Shown: positions 44,098-54,013, counted from the stretch's first letter. The stretch: DNA of 64,000 nucleotides from Salinibacterium sp. M195 (GCF_019443965.1 NZ_CP040814.1:1798001-1862000); one strand, 5' to 3'. Notes: generated by a model not told the origin, from the letters alone. Program-made: numbers and translations.

Positions 44098-47000
44098 ATG
44101 GCATTCCACGACGACGTTGACGACGCGAACGATGCGAACGACAAAACGTCCTCAGAGCATGAGTTCGAACTACCCGTTCCCCGGCGCGCAGCGTCGAGTA
44201 TCCCTGCCGTCGATGAGACGGATCGCGACGAAAAGCCGACCCCTGTCGACTTGAGCGAAGCCTCAAACGATGGCGTCTTCGATTTGGATGTTGCGCTCGA
44301 GGTTCCGGCGAGTCTCGACGACACACCCGTTCCTGAGGTGCCGCTAACCCCACCGGGTGCTTCCGACTTCGCACCCATCAACTTGGATGAAGAGTTCCAG
44401 CGTTCAGAACTTGCTGAAGGTCTAGACCAGGGAATGCCACCCTGGGCGATGGCGCCCGCACCCGACCCCACACAAGCTGTATCCCAACTTGACGCGCCCG
44501 ACGAATTTTCAGGCCCGCGCCGTTCGACTTTCAGCCACGTCGCGGCAGAAGATAGCCTCACAGATTCGGACAGTTCAGGCACCCCTGCGAGCCCCGCGGG
44601 TCCTCAGAGTCCCGTGGATTCTGACAGTCCCGTGGATTCTGACACCGCCGCCGTTTCCGAGACTGAGCTCAATCCAGCAGTCTCGGGTGTTTCCGCAGGA
44701 GACTTTGCGCCCAACGCCGTAGCAGTGCCTAGCGACGACCCCTATCAAATTCCGGCTGATTACACGACGCCGGATTTCTTTGCACAACGTATTTCACGTC
44801 GCCGTGCCACGGACGAGGTCGCGAGCGCGACGTCAACTGAGATTCCCGAAGACGACTCGGACGCTGCGGAAAACCTAGCCGCTTCCGATCAAGATCATTT
44901 CGCGGAACTCGAAGAGGCGCCGAATGAGGAAAGTCTCGAGAACTCAGAAGGCAGCGCGAGTGCGGAAAGCAGCGCTGACGACGACGACCTCACGAGTGTT
45001 GGCGGGTCAGCTAACGCACCCGACTCCACCAGCCCCGATGGCCCGACCGAGATCCAAGATTCCAAGGTATTCGATTTCGATTCCTTGTTTTCGACGGATG
45101 CCCCAGCGACGCCTCCGGCACCTTCTACGACAGCCGATTCATCAGATGACACGTCGTGGGCACCGATGGCTGCGCCAGCCGACTCGCAGAGTACTGCCGT
45201 GGCCGACCCGGCGCCGGAAACGAATAACGTCTGGAAGCTCGGGCCACTCGAGCCCAACACCGACAGCGCAGCGCCATCAGCAGCTTCGGATGTGGCCGCA
45301 TCGGCCGTCGACGCTCCGGCGTCAGCTGATGTGGACGCGTCCTCGGCGAGTGAAGTAGCGCAGCCAGCGAACGAAGATGCGGAAGTCGCTCACGATGCTT
45401 CGCCCGTCAACGCTTTCGAGACGCCTCACGAATCCGAGAATGTCGCGGCGAACGCGGCGGAGGATTCAGTTGTGTCCGACGAGGTGCCCCTCAACGCTGA
45501 ATTTGTCATTGAGGGCGCGCCCATGTGGAACCTCGACTCGGCATCCAGCGTCGAGGAAGCGAACGAGGACTCCGCTCGCGACGTCACGAACGAAGATGTC
45601 GTTCACGACGCTGCTGACGTCGATGACTCGGATGACCTAGCGGCAGCTGAAGCCGTTCAAGGGACTGCTGAACCGGCTCAAGATAGTACTGAAGTTGCTC
45701 AGGGCAGTGCTGAAATTGCTCAGGACAGTTCTGAGACAGATCGTGTTCACGACGTTGATGTTATTCAGGACGAACCCGATCCTGAAGGCCCGATCGATTC
45801 AGTTGACGTCGATGTTGCGCATGCCGCTGCCGATGGTGAAGTGCTTCGCGATCAGCCAGACATCGCCCCTGCGCACGACGATGTGACTCACGATGTTGAG
45901 GTTGTCGACGTTGTCGATGCACCTCAGGATGGCGCCGAGGATCGTACCGAGGGTGATCTCGACGCTTTCGACGGTGCGGATCCGGTAGATGCGACCGATG
46001 GGGCAGCGCCAGCAGGAGTTGAGCCTCTTCTCGCGTCGCCGCTGGAGTTCCCCGCTGAGGCCTTTTCGGCGGCAGCGGCGGAGTTCGCGCCGACGCAAGA
46101 AGACGCCCCTAGTTTCGAAAGCCAGACGCCCGAAACGGAACAACCAGTCCAGGGTCAACCGGGATCGTCTTCGCCTAACGAACCAATTGAGCCTGCTGTC
46201 GAGCACAGCTCGTTCGAGCCGCCTCGCACGTCAGAATCGATAGTCGAGTTGGACGATGCGGACGATGCGGACGATGCGGACGATGTGGATGACTCTGACG
46301 GGTCGGACGAAGCAACACCGCCGGTCCGGCGCTCAATGGCAGATGACGAACTGCTCAACTGGGCAGACAGCCCCGAGAGTCAATCAACTGGCACGCTCAG
46401 TGTTATCGAGGTACTTGAAGCCCAGCTCCGGCTGCGCGAAGAGGAAGCTCGCGAGTATCGCGAATGGGAAACCACTCTTCGATCCAAAGCAAGCCAGACG
46501 ACCGAGGTATCAAACGAGCCAATCGTTTCTGCTGACGAAGGAATTGCGGCGAACAGCGATGTCGCTGCCGCGCCCTCGAATCTTTCCACTCCCGCAGAGG
46601 ACTCCCAGACCGAAGCGAAAGCCGAAACAGAAGCGGCGGCGGCTCAATTGCCCGCGTGGGATGTTCCACCACCGAGTGACTCCTGGGCTCCGGGCGTCGA
46701 TTTCGACGACGAGATTCCTTTCGCGGCGCACGCAGATCCCACCGGGTCGATAACGCTCCCGGTATTCGACGCACAACCGGCCATCGATGACTCGGCGACT
46801 GAAGGCGACGCTTCAGCGGCAACTACCGCAGAAGCTGAACCCGAAATATCAAAGTTCGGCGCCTCCGTGCCAGAAGAGACTGCCATTCCAGCGGATGTGA
46901 CCTCAGATGAGGCCGGCTCCGAGGCTATCGCTGAAGTCGACTTTGGCTTCGCCCCTGCTTCCGAAGTGCCGAATCAGATTGACTCTGACCCCGAGTCCGA

Positions 47001-49560
47001 GTCCGAGTCCGAGACTGAGTCCGAAGTTGCGGTCGCGCCCGAGCAGATCGTGCCGCACTTTGATGAGGAATCCGGGCTTCTGAGCTTGGGTAATGTGCCC
47101 GTCACCTCCACATTTGCTCCGCCGACTCTTGATCCCGCTGATGCCGCGGCGCACGCTGAGCAATCGCCAGAGTTTCCCGCAGACGAGGACGGTGACTACG
47201 ACGAAATTCCACTCGCACCGCCACCCCTTGTCGAGCCATTGACGGCGCCGTCGAACCCTCGCTCAAACCTCGACGAGCATGTGTCGTTCGGAGATTTCGG
47301 CTTCACGCCCCCGATCTCTGGTGAACCGGCAGCAGCCGAAGCGCCGATCGCTGAAACCTCCGCCGCAGCATCCGAGGTTGATTCCGACAACGTAAACGCG
47401 TTTGCCTTCAACCTCGATTCTCCTGCTGCAGCGGTAGCACCCAGCAGCACTCACGTCTCCGCTGACGACGCAGAACCTGCCGCTGACGACGCAGATTCAC
47501 AACCTGAGGGCGTCGATGTTCCGGCCGAACCTACGGATATCGAAGCTGCAAACGTTGAGATTGCCGGGGCTCCTTCCTCTTTCAGCTTTGCCTCAGAAGA
47601 AACCCCGCGCTATGTGCCATCCGCGCCTCTGAGCTTTGACGACCTTTTGAAGAGCGATAGTGAGGATGACGAAGAAGCCGACGATGCGGACGACGCTGAC
47701 GACGTCAACCCGCTCGACGCGTTTCTTGCGGAGCCCGATACAGAATCGCTGCCAGGAGACCCGCTCTCGACCGTAAACACGGGGTCGATTTCGATAAGCG
47801 AAACCCTGCTGGAAGCTGAGTCTGATGAGGCAGTAGACGACAGCGATCGTTTCTCTCACTCGGACGAGGTTCCCGCACATCGTGCCGACGACGACAGCAA
47901 CCCGATTCCTTTCGCGGCGGGCGCCGCGACGGTAGCTGCGGGGGTCGCCGCGACAGCCGTGAGCCCTTCAGCAGCACCGAGCACTGCTGACGCTGCGGCA
48001 TCGGGCACCGATCCTGCGGTAGTTCCTCAGCCACTGTCGCTCTCGTCGGCGCTCGTCAGCCAGCAACCTCTTGGCCTGGATGACGTCGCACCAACCGCCC
48101 AACGAGTTTTCAGCCTCGAAGAGAGCGGGCTTGAGCCCACCCCGGTTGATCGCCGAGTTGGTCACGCCGCGCGTATGTTCTGGCTGTGGTTTGCAACAAA
48201 CTCTTCCATCGTGAGCCTCGGCCTAGGTGCCGCTGTGTTCGCTGTCGGGATGAGCCTTCGCCAGTCGGTAGTCGCGATTTTGGCCGGCGTGGCGCTGTCG
48301 TTCATCCCTTTGGGGCTCACCACTCTTGCAGGCAAGCGCAGCGGTCAGCCGACAATGGTCATTTCGCGATCAACCTTCGGATTGCTCGGTAACGTTGTTC
48401 CTGCCGTTGTTGCGCTAGTTGCCCGACTCTTCTGGGGCGCAGTTCTGCTGTGGCTCTTAGCGTCATCTGTAGCGATCGTCCTGATCGGGGCAGATCTCAA
48501 CGTTGGACTCGGTGACCGTCAACTGTTGCTTATCGCGCTTGCGGTGTCCTTCCTCGTGGCGCTCGTCGTCGCATTTGCCGGCTACCCGTTGTTCGCTCGC
48601 ATCCAACTCATTTTGAGCATCGTCTCCGGCGTGCTCGTCGTGGGCCTCATTGCTCTCACCGCTCAATACGTTGACGTTGCTCAGGCACTTACCACTCCAG
48701 ATGGGTCGTGGCTGCTCACTCTCACTGGTACGGTCCTCGTGTTCAGTTTCTTGGGCCTTGTGTGGGCTTACAGCGGAGCAGATATCGCGCGCTACCAACG
48801 ACCGTCGTCTAGTGGTGCAGCATCTGCGCTATCGGCAGCGTTTGGCGCTACCGTTCCCGCGTTCGTGCTCATCGCCTACGGTGCACTCCTTGCGGCATCC
48901 GACCCGGCAATCGCACGGGGATTCCTTGCATCGCCGCTCGACACACTGTTGCCACTTTTGCCGGGCTGGTTCCCCATCCCGCTCTTGCTCGCGGCTGCGT
49001 TGAGTCTTCTCTCTGGCATTACATTGAGTCTGTACTCCGGTGGATTCGCCCTCCAAGCTATCGGTGTTCGACTTCCCAGACAGTGGTCAATTGTGATCGT
49101 GGGAGTGCTGTTGGGCGCGCTGGCTGTACTCTTTGCGTTCGGCGTCACTGGCGGTATCAACGAGTTGTTCCGTGATGTTGCGACAACGATCGCGGTGCCG
49201 ACTGCGGCTTGGGCAGGGATCTTTGCTGCTGAGACCATGATTCGCACGCGTCGCCTCGACAGCGCCGCCCTCACCACACGAGGGGGAATATATGCGGATG
49301 TTCGCTGGGTCAACTTGGGTGCGTTTGTGTTGATCTCAGTAATCGGATTCGCTCTCACTAGCGCGACAATCACCTGGCTTTCTTGGCAGGGTTACGGCTT
49401 TGCGGCACTGGGTGTTGACCTCAATTCTGAGCTAGCTGCAACAGACCTCGGCGTACTTGTCGCCTTGGGCCTTGGATTACTGACTCCGATGGTTGCCGGC
49501 ATTCCGGCTATTCGTCGCCAAGAGTCTGGCCTTTCCGAACGCGCAAACCGCGCTGTCTAG
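44098..49560 (+). CDS. Giant acidic low-complexity region fused to an NCS1-type permease
   Basis: An 1820-residue protein. Residues 1 to about 1340 are an Ala/Asp/Glu/Ser/Pro/Thr-rich, strongly acidic stretch without hydrophobic helices, containing runs such as DDADDADDADDVDDSDGSD and a short charged helix (EAQLRLREEEAREYREWE, about 775). Residues about 1340-1820 begin ESGLEPTPVDRRVGHAARMF, then WLWFATNSSIVSLGLGAAVF, and form about 12 membrane helices of the nucleobase:cation symporter-1 (cytosine/purine permease) family. Normal members are 400-550 residues. Codon use and frame stay open throughout, and membrane topology puts the extension in the cytoplasm. Substrate unknown. Confidence 0.85.
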   Translation: MAFHDDVDDANDANDKTSSEHEFELPVPRRAASSIPAVDETDRDEKPTPVDLSEASNDGVFDLDVALEVPASLDDTPVPEVPLTPPGASDFAPINLDEEFQRSELAEGLDQGMPPWAMAPAPDPTQAVSQLDAPDEFSGPRRSTFSHVAAEDSLTDSDSSGTPASPAGPQSPVDSDSPVDSDTAAVSETELNPAVSGVSAGDFAPNAVAVPSDDPYQIPADYTTPDFFAQRISRRRATDEVASATSTEIPEDDSDAAENLAASDQDHFAELEEAPNEESLENSEGSASAESSADDDDLTSVGGSANAPDSTSPDGPTEIQDSKVFDFDSLFSTDAPATPPAPSTTADSSDDTSWAPMAAPADSQSTAVADPAPETNNVWKLGPLEPNTDSAAPSAASDVAASAVDAPASADVDASSASEVAQPANEDAEVAHDASPVNAFETPHESENVAANAAEDSVVSDEVPLNAEFVIEGAPMWNLDSASSVEEANEDSARDVTNEDVVHDAADVDDSDDLAAAEAVQGTAEPAQDSTEVAQGSAEIAQDSSETDRVHDVDVIQDEPDPEGPIDSVDVDVAHAAADGEVLRDQPDIAPAHDDVTHDVEVVDVVDAPQDGAEDRTEGDLDAFDGADPVDATDGAAPAGVEPLLASPLEFPAEAFSAAAAEFAPTQEDAPSFESQTPETEQPVQGQPGSSSPNEPIEPAVEHSSFEPPRTSESIVELDDADDADDADDVDDSDGSDEATPPVRRSMADDELLNWADSPESQSTGTLSVIEVLEAQLRLREEEAREYREWETTLRSKASQTTEVSNEPIVSADEGIAANSDVAAAPSNLSTPAEDSQTEAKAETEAAAAQLPAWDVPPPSDSWAPGVDFDDEIPFAAHADPTGSITLPVFDAQPAIDDSATEGDASAATTAEAEPEISKFGASVPEETAIPADVTSDEAGSEAIAEVDFGFAPASEVPNQIDSDPESESESETESEVAVAPEQIVPHFDEESGLLSLGNVPVTSTFAPPTLDPADAAAHAEQSPEFPADEDGDYDEIPLAPPPLVEPLTAPSNPRSNLDEHVSFGDFGFTPPISGEPAAAEAPIAETSAAASEVDSDNVNAFAFNLDSPAAAVAPSSTHVSADDAEPAADDADSQPEGVDVPAEPTDIEAANVEIAGAPSSFSFASEETPRYVPSAPLSFDDLLKSDSEDDEEADDADDADDVNPLDAFLAEPDTESLPGDPLSTVNTGSISISETLLEAESDEAVDDSDRFSHSDEVPAHRADDDSNPIPFAAGAATVAAGVAATAVSPSAAPSTADAAASGTDPAVVPQPLSLSSALVSQQPLGLDDVAPTAQRVFSLEESGLEPTPVDRRVGHAARMFWLWFATNSSIVSLGLGAAVFAVGMSLRQSVVAILAGVALSFIPLGLTTLAGKRSGQPTMVISRSTFGLLGNVVPAVVALVARLFWGAVLLWLLASSVAIVLIGADLNVGLGDRQLLLIALAVSFLVALVVAFAGYPLFARIQLILSIVSGVLVVGLIALTAQYVDVAQALTTPDGSWLLTLTGTVLVFSFLGLVWAYSGADIARYQRPSSSGAASALSAAFGATVPAFVLIAYGALLAASDPAIARGFLASPLDTLLPLLPGWFPIPLLLAAALSLLSGITLSLYSGGFALQAIGVRLPRQWSIVIVGVLLGALAVLFAFGVTGGINELFRDVATTIAVPTAAWAGIFAAETMIRTRRLDSAALTTRGGIYADVRWVNLGAFVLISVIGFALTSATITWLSWQGYGFAALGVDLNSELAATDLGVLVALGLGLLTPMVAGIPAIRRQESGLSERANRAV

Positions 49561-49569
49561 ACTGAGAAC

Positions 49570-50388
49570 GTGTCTACTACTGTTTCCGAAGTAATCGCAG
49601 CAACCGAACAACTGTGGCCGTCTACTGGCGCTGAGTCGTGGGACGCTGTTGGCCTTGTTGCTGGCGATCTCGACGCGCCCGTGACCCGTATTGTCCTTGC
49701 GGTCGATGCAGTGCTTGACACCGTCGACGAAGCGATCAGCGCTGACGCAGACATGCTGATTACACATCACCCCTTGCTGCTGCGCGGCGTCACGTCAATC
49801 GCGAGCGACCGGTATAAGGGCGCCGTTCTGACACAGCTGATTCGGGCCAAGTGCGCGCTCCTTGCTGCTCACACCAACGCGGATGTCGTCGAAACAGGAA
49901 CATCAGGGAGATTTGCGGCGAAACTGGGTCTCACAGACATCGCACCGATTGTTGCTGGTGAGAATCCTGATCGCGGCATCGGTCGCACGGGAATGCTGCC
50001 AGAGGCTATGACTCTCGGTCGGCTTGCCCGACTTCTCGGAGAAATTCTCCCGGCGACTGCCACCGGAATCCGAGTCGCTGGTGACTTTGACCAGGTAGTG
50101 CAGTCAGTGGCGTTGTGCGGGGGAGCCGGTGACGCATACTTGAATGACCCGGCGGTGCTTGCCTCTGATGTGTACATCACCAGCGACCTGCGCCATCATC
50201 CGGCGTCGGAGGCGCGAGAGAATGCGCGTCTCATGCGTGGTCCTGCACTCATCGATGTTTCTCATTGGGCAAGTGAATGGCTGTGGTTAGACGCCGCAGC
50301 GGAAGAATTGCGTGAGTTGCTGCCAGCAGTAACGATTACGGTGAGCGAGTTGCGCACCGACCCTTGGGATTTTGCGGTTGTGCAGTAA
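49570..50388 (+). CDS. Nif3-like dinuclear metal protein
   Basis: A 272-residue member of the Nif3/YbgI family, toroidal hexamers with a two-metal centre, often labelled GTP cyclohydrolase I type 2 without good proof. Metal-ligand segments are visible: ITHHPLLLRG (near 65), LAAHTNADVVETG (near 97), and DVSHWASEW (near 233). The length is that of the short form lacking the inserted PII-like domain. The start is a GTG nine bases after the permease stop, and the coiled-coil protein follows 30 bases later; Nif3 and that protein are neighbours in many actinobacteria. Confidence 0.9.
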   Translation: MSTTVSEVIAATEQLWPSTGAESWDAVGLVAGDLDAPVTRIVLAVDAVLDTVDEAISADADMLITHHPLLLRGVTSIASDRYKGAVLTQLIRAKCALLAAHTNADVVETGTSGRFAAKLGLTDIAPIVAGENPDRGIGRTGMLPEAMTLGRLARLLGEILPATATGIRVAGDFDQVVQSVALCGGAGDAYLNDPAVLASDVYITSDLRHHPASEARENARLMRGPALIDVSHWASEWLWLDAAAEELRELLPAVTITVSELRTDPWDFAVVQ

Positions 50389-50418
50389 GCGCACCGGTAT
50401 ACAGAAAGAAGCACCACT

Positions 50419-51159
50419 ATGGCGTTAACCGCTAGCCCCGCCGATCAAGCTTTGCTCCTCGACCTGCAAGCGTTTGACACAAAGATTTCCCAACTGGAAC
50501 ATCGCACAAAGAAGCTTCCGCAGCACGAAGGACTCATAACCCTCAAGCAGCACCGCGACAAGCTTCAATTGACTTTGCTGGAAGAGCGCGGAATCAAAGA
50601 GGATATCGAGCTCGAATTGAGCCGGATCGACTCTGATGTGAAGGTAGTTGATGCTCGAATCGCTCGAGACAGTGCGCGACTCGATGCAACGTCGTCGGCC
50701 AAGGACGCTGCGGCGTTCGAGCACGAGCTGACAGCATTGCGCACGAGACTGAGCAACCTCGAGGACATCGAACTCGCGGTTATGGAGCGCCTTGAAGCGC
50801 AGCAAAAAGTTGTTGACAATCTGATTGAGCAAGGCGATAACCTAGTCGCCGAATCGTCCGAGCTTGAGGCAAGTCGAGACGAAGCACTGAAAGACATCGA
50901 CGCTGAGCTGACTACGGTTCGTGCCGGTCGCGCTGCTCTGCAGTCAACTATCCCCGAAGATCTTCTCGCCCTCTACGAACGCCAACGATCGCGCTATGGC
51001 ACCGGCGCTTCGCTCCTTCGGGGCGGCGTCTCATTAGCATCCGGCGTAAAGCTTCTTGAGAATGAGATGCAAGAGATTCGTGCGGCTGCACCAGAATCGA
51101 TCATCATGTGCGCGAGCAGCGAAGCCATTCTTGTGCGCACGGACCAGTCCGGGCTGTAA
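50419..51159 (+). CDS. Coiled-coil protein with a decayed C-terminal zinc ribbon
   Basis: A 246-residue protein, almost entirely alpha-helical hairpin (about 10-185, with heptad-like ELTALRTRLSNLEDIELAVM) followed by a C-terminal segment that corresponds to the C4 zinc ribbon of this family (CT398/zf-RING_7 type). The usual CxxC pairs are lost: the first site reads LLRGGVSLASG and the second IIMCASSEAILVRT, leaving one cysteine, C231. Function of the family is not settled; a chaperone or nucleic-acid role has been suggested. It follows the Nif3-like gene and precedes rnpB, a usual order in actinobacteria. Confidence 0.85.
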   Translation: MALTASPADQALLLDLQAFDTKISQLEHRTKKLPQHEGLITLKQHRDKLQLTLLEERGIKEDIELELSRIDSDVKVVDARIARDSARLDATSSAKDAAAFEHELTALRTRLSNLEDIELAVMERLEAQQKVVDNLIEQGDNLVAESSELEASRDEALKDIDAELTTVRAGRAALQSTIPEDLLALYERQRSRYGTGASLLRGGVSLASGVKLLENEMQEIRAAAPESIIMCASSEAILVRTDQSGL

Positions 51160-51214
51160 ACGCGGCCGATGCCGTGGTTCGCTGCCTCTGGCGCGAGCGC
51201 TAGGCTAGACAGCT

Positions 51215-51590
51215 GAATGGGTCGGCAAGACGGTCGCGTTGCCTGCAAGGGTACCGAGGAACGTCCGGGCTCCGTAGAGCAGGATGGTGGGTAACACCCA
51301 CCCGGGGTAACCCGCGAGAACAGTGCAACAGAGAGTAGACCGCCACGGGCTTCGGCCTGGGGTAAGGCTGAAACGGTGGTGTAAGAGACCACCAGCGGTT
51401 GGGGTGACTCAGCCGGCTAGGTAAACCTCGTCCGGAGCAAGATCAGACAGAAGACGCTAAGGCTGCTCGCCGAGTCTTCGGGTAGATCGCTAGAGGTGTG
51501 CGGCAACGTACATCGTAGATAGATGACCGTCCAGCACGGGGTTTTGGCCCCGTGTGAACAGAACCCGGCGTACTAGCCGGCCCATTCTTT
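51215..51590 (+). ncRNA. rnpB: RNase P RNA, bacterial class A
   Basis: The catalytic RNA of RNase P, which matures tRNA 5' ends. The conserved GAGGAACGTCCGGGCTC block (from about 51255), the ACAGAGAGTAGACCGCC block (from about 51327) and the GGTAAGGCTGAAACGGTG block mark it, and the ends pair (GAATGGGTCGGC at the 5' end with GCCGGCCCATTC at the 3' end, ending at 51587). About 375 bases. Exact ends are estimated from the terminal helix; a TCTTTT run follows. Confidence 0.95.
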
Positions 51591-51666
51591 TACTCCGCGG
51601 CAGAGAACCTCTGGCACCCGCGCACCCGCCTGAGCGCGAAGCCAACCGGTGATGCGTCTGTGTTAA

Positions 51667-52377
51667 CTAAACGACTCCGCTGGTGCCCAGAAGCGTTCCG
51701 ATGAGGAACGTTGTGGCGAGAGCAATTGTTCCGCCGACGACGATCCGCAGTGTCGGGCGCACCCAGCTATTGCCACCAACCCGAGCCGATAAGGTGCCCG
51801 TGATGATGAGCGCAGTCAGTACCGCCACGAAGGTCGCAAACACTCGGATCGATTCGGGGGCGAGAAGAATGGCGGCGAACGGCAGCACCCCGCCGATGGT
51901 GAACGCAAGCGCCGATGCACCTGCGGCTTGCCACGGGCTCACGACGGCATCTTCGGTAATACCGAGCTCTGCTTCAAGATGAGCGGCCAGGGCATCGTGT
52001 GCGGTGAGTTCCTCGGCAACTTGGCGGGCGGTCTCTAGGCTGATGCCCTTCACACGGTAGATTTCCGTCAGTTCGGCGAGCTCCTCTTCCGGCATTTCCG
52101 CAAGCTCACGGCGTTCTTTCTCGATGAGGGCGCGTTGGCTGTCGCTTTGGCTGCTCACGGAAACGTATTCGCCCAAGGCCATAGAGATCGCGCCACCCAC
52201 AAGACCGGCGACTCCTGCGGTGAGAATTGGGGCAATTGCGGTTGTCGCGCCGGCAACACCAACGACGATCGCGGCAACGGACACGATGCCATCATTGGCG
52301 CCAAGAACTCCAGCCCGGAGCCAGTTGAGGCGACCAGCAAGATCGCCGGAATGAGGTTCGTCGAGATGGAGACTCAT
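51667..52377 (-). CDS. VIT1/CCC1-family metal transporter
   Basis: A 236-residue membrane protein with about five helices. The N-terminal LNWLRAGVLGANDGIVSVAA and VGGAISMALGEYVSVSSQSD segments are the family signature; between the second and third helices is the cytoplasmic acidic loop with EKERRELAEMPEEELAELTE. Relatives carry iron or manganese out of the cytoplasm; bacterial members are little studied. It follows ppgK with three bases between, so the two are probably co-transcribed. Confidence 0.9.
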   Translation of the reverse strand: MSLHLDEPHSGDLAGRLNWLRAGVLGANDGIVSVAAIVVGVAGATTAIAPILTAGVAGLVGGAISMALGEYVSVSSQSDSQRALIEKERRELAEMPEEELAELTEIYRVKGISLETARQVAEELTAHDALAAHLEAELGITEDAVVSPWQAAGASALAFTIGGVLPFAAILLAPESIRVFATFVAVLTALIITGTLSARVGGNSWVRPTLRIVVGGTIALATTFLIGTLLGTSGVV

Positions 52378-52380
52378 CCG

Positions 52381-53127
52381 TTATTGCCTCACGGCAAGAG
52401 CTGCTGCGCCGAGGATGCCCGCGTTATTGCGAAGCTGAGCGGGAACGATTGGTGTCGTTAGCTTGAGCAATGGCAAGAACTTTTCGTGACTTTTCGAAAC
52501 GCCACCACCGACGAGGAAGAGATCCGGAGAAAAGAGTACTTCGAGGTGTGTGTAGTAGCGCTGGAGGCGCTTCGCCCACGCTCGCCAGCTGAGATGGCGT
52601 CGTTCCTTTGCGGAAAAGGACGCGCCCTTCTCCGCATCCTGTCGCCCGATGGTCAGGTGACCGAGTTCCGAGTTGGGAACAAGCGTTCCGTTATAAATGA
52701 GTGCACTACCGATGCCGGTGCCGAGCGTCGTGAGCAAGACCAGACCGGGCACGTCTTTCGCGGCGCCGTAGCGCACCTCGGCTATGCCGGCGGCATCCGC
52801 ATCATTAACGAAGTGGATGTCGCGGCCGAGCGCTGTCTCGAACAACGCTTCGGCTTCAAGCCCGATCCACTCTTTCGAGATGTTCGCGGCAGACATCGTC
52901 TTGCCATTGCGCACGACCGCGGGGAAGCAAACGCCAACGGGCATCGACTCGGGAAGACCGCCAAGTTTCTCGACAAGCTCCACGACGACCTTCACGATTG
53001 CATCAGGTTTTCCGGACTTCGGTGTCGCGATTTTCACGCGTGCACTCACGAGTTTTCCCGTGTCGGTGTCGACAATGGCACCCTTGATTCCGGTGCCGCC
53101 GATATCAATTCCTAAAGCCTGAGTCAT
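52381..53127 (-). CDS. ppgK: Polyphosphate glucokinase
   Basis: A 248-residue ROK-family kinase that phosphorylates glucose with polyphosphate or ATP. Marks are the phosphate loop GIDIGGTGIKGA (6-17), TLGTGIGSALIYNGTLVPNS followed by ELGHL (the family's conserved stretch), the LSWRAWAKRLQRYYTHLEVL segment and DLFLVGGGVSKSHEKFLP. These last parts distinguish PPGK from ordinary ROK glucokinases. The ATG at 53127 has an AGAGGACA site ahead and starts where the family does; the frame is open to 53202, overlapping map. It lies 19 bases downstream of map. Confidence 0.93.
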   Translation of the reverse strand: MTQALGIDIGGTGIKGAIVDTDTGKLVSARVKIATPKSGKPDAIVKVVVELVEKLGGLPESMPVGVCFPAVVRNGKTMSAANISKEWIGLEAEALFETALGRDIHFVNDADAAGIAEVRYGAAKDVPGLVLLTTLGTGIGSALIYNGTLVPNSELGHLTIGRQDAEKGASFSAKERRHLSWRAWAKRLQRYYTHLEVLFSPDLFLVGGGVSKSHEKFLPLLKLTTPIVPAQLRNNAGILGAAALAVRQ

Positions 53128-53146
53128 TGTGTCCTCTTTCGCGTAA

Positions 53147-54013
53147 TTAGGGGAGCGTAAGAATTTCGGTGCCGCGTTCGGTGACGACCATGGTGTGTTC
53201 AAACTGAGCGGTCAAACTCTTGTCGCGTGTGGTGACGGTCCAGTCATCAGCCCACTGATCCCAGTCATGAGAACCGAGCGTCAGCATTGGCTCGATTGTG
53301 AACACCATGCCGACCTCGATTACATCGTCGAACTGTGGCGCTGAGTCGTAGTGGGGAATGATCAAGCCGGAGTGGAAGGCCTCGCCAACGCCGTGGCCGG
53401 TAAAGTCTCGTACCACTCCGTAGCCGAAACGCTTCGCGTACGACTCGATGGCGCGCCCGATCACATTCACCTGACGACCGGGTGCTACCGCCTTGATGCC
53501 GCGATTGAGGGCCTCCTGAGTACGTTCGACGAGGAGGCGGGCGTCTTCGGAGACATCGCCGACGAGAAAAGTTTTGTTGAGATCGCCGTGCATGCCGTCT
53601 TTGTAAGCGGTGATGTCGATGTTGATGATGTCGCCATCGTTGAGCACGGTGTCGTCGGGGATGCCGTGGCAGATAACCTCGTTGATGCTCGTGCAGCAGG
53701 ACTTAGGGAACCCCCGGTAGCCAAGCGTCGAGGGATAGGCTCCCCGCGTGACCATGTATTCGTGGGCGACCTGATCGAGTTGCGCGGTTGTCACTCCAGG
53801 AGCGATCGCGGCCCCAACAGCTTCCACGGCTCCGGCAGCGATCTTTCCCGAAGCCCGAATGCGATCAACGGCTTCGGGCGAATACACATCTGAGCCCGTG
53901 AAGGGGCGCGGCGCCGCTTTGCCGACATACTCCGGGCGTGTGATTGCTGGGGGAACGGCGAGTTGGGGTGGGATTACTCCCGGAACGAGGTGACCAGAAG
54001 AATTCCGAGGCAT
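53147..54013 (-). CDS. map: Methionine aminopeptidase, type I
   Basis: A 288-residue metalloprotease that removes the initiator methionine from new proteins. The metal ligands appear in [20 protein letters not shown] (two aspartates), [11 protein letters not shown] (histidine), [10 protein letters not shown] (glutamate) and [10 protein letters not shown] (glutamate). A 35-residue N-terminal extension (with [11 protein letters not shown]) is typical of the actinobacterial MapB form. It is followed on the same strand by ppgK and has a small conserved gene divergent upstream. Confidence 0.94.
   Translation of the reverse strand: MPRNSSGHLVPGVIPPQLAVPPAITRPEYVGKAAPRPFTGSDVYSPEAVDRIRASGKIAAGAVEAVGAAIAPGVTTAQLDQVAHEYMVTRGAYPSTLGYRGFPKSCCTSINEVICHGIPDDTVLNDGDIINIDITAYKDGMHGDLNKTFLVGDVSEDARLLVERTQEALNRGIKAVAPGRQVNVIGRAIESYAKRFGYGVVRDFTGHGVGEAFHSGLIIPHYDSAPQFDDVIEVGMVFTIEPMLTLGSHDWDQWADDWTVTTRDKSLTAQFEHTMVVTERGTEILTLP

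Noticed and set aside
46255..46314. GACGATGCG-type short repeats considered as a CRISPR or satellite array
   Set aside because: They are in-frame Asp-Ala codon repeats of the acidic region, with no spacer structure and no cas genes nearby.
46256..46753. Arg-rich plus-strand frame inside the giant permease gene
   Set aside because: It is a shifted reading of Asp/Ala-rich repeats; the main frame continues into a real permease domain.
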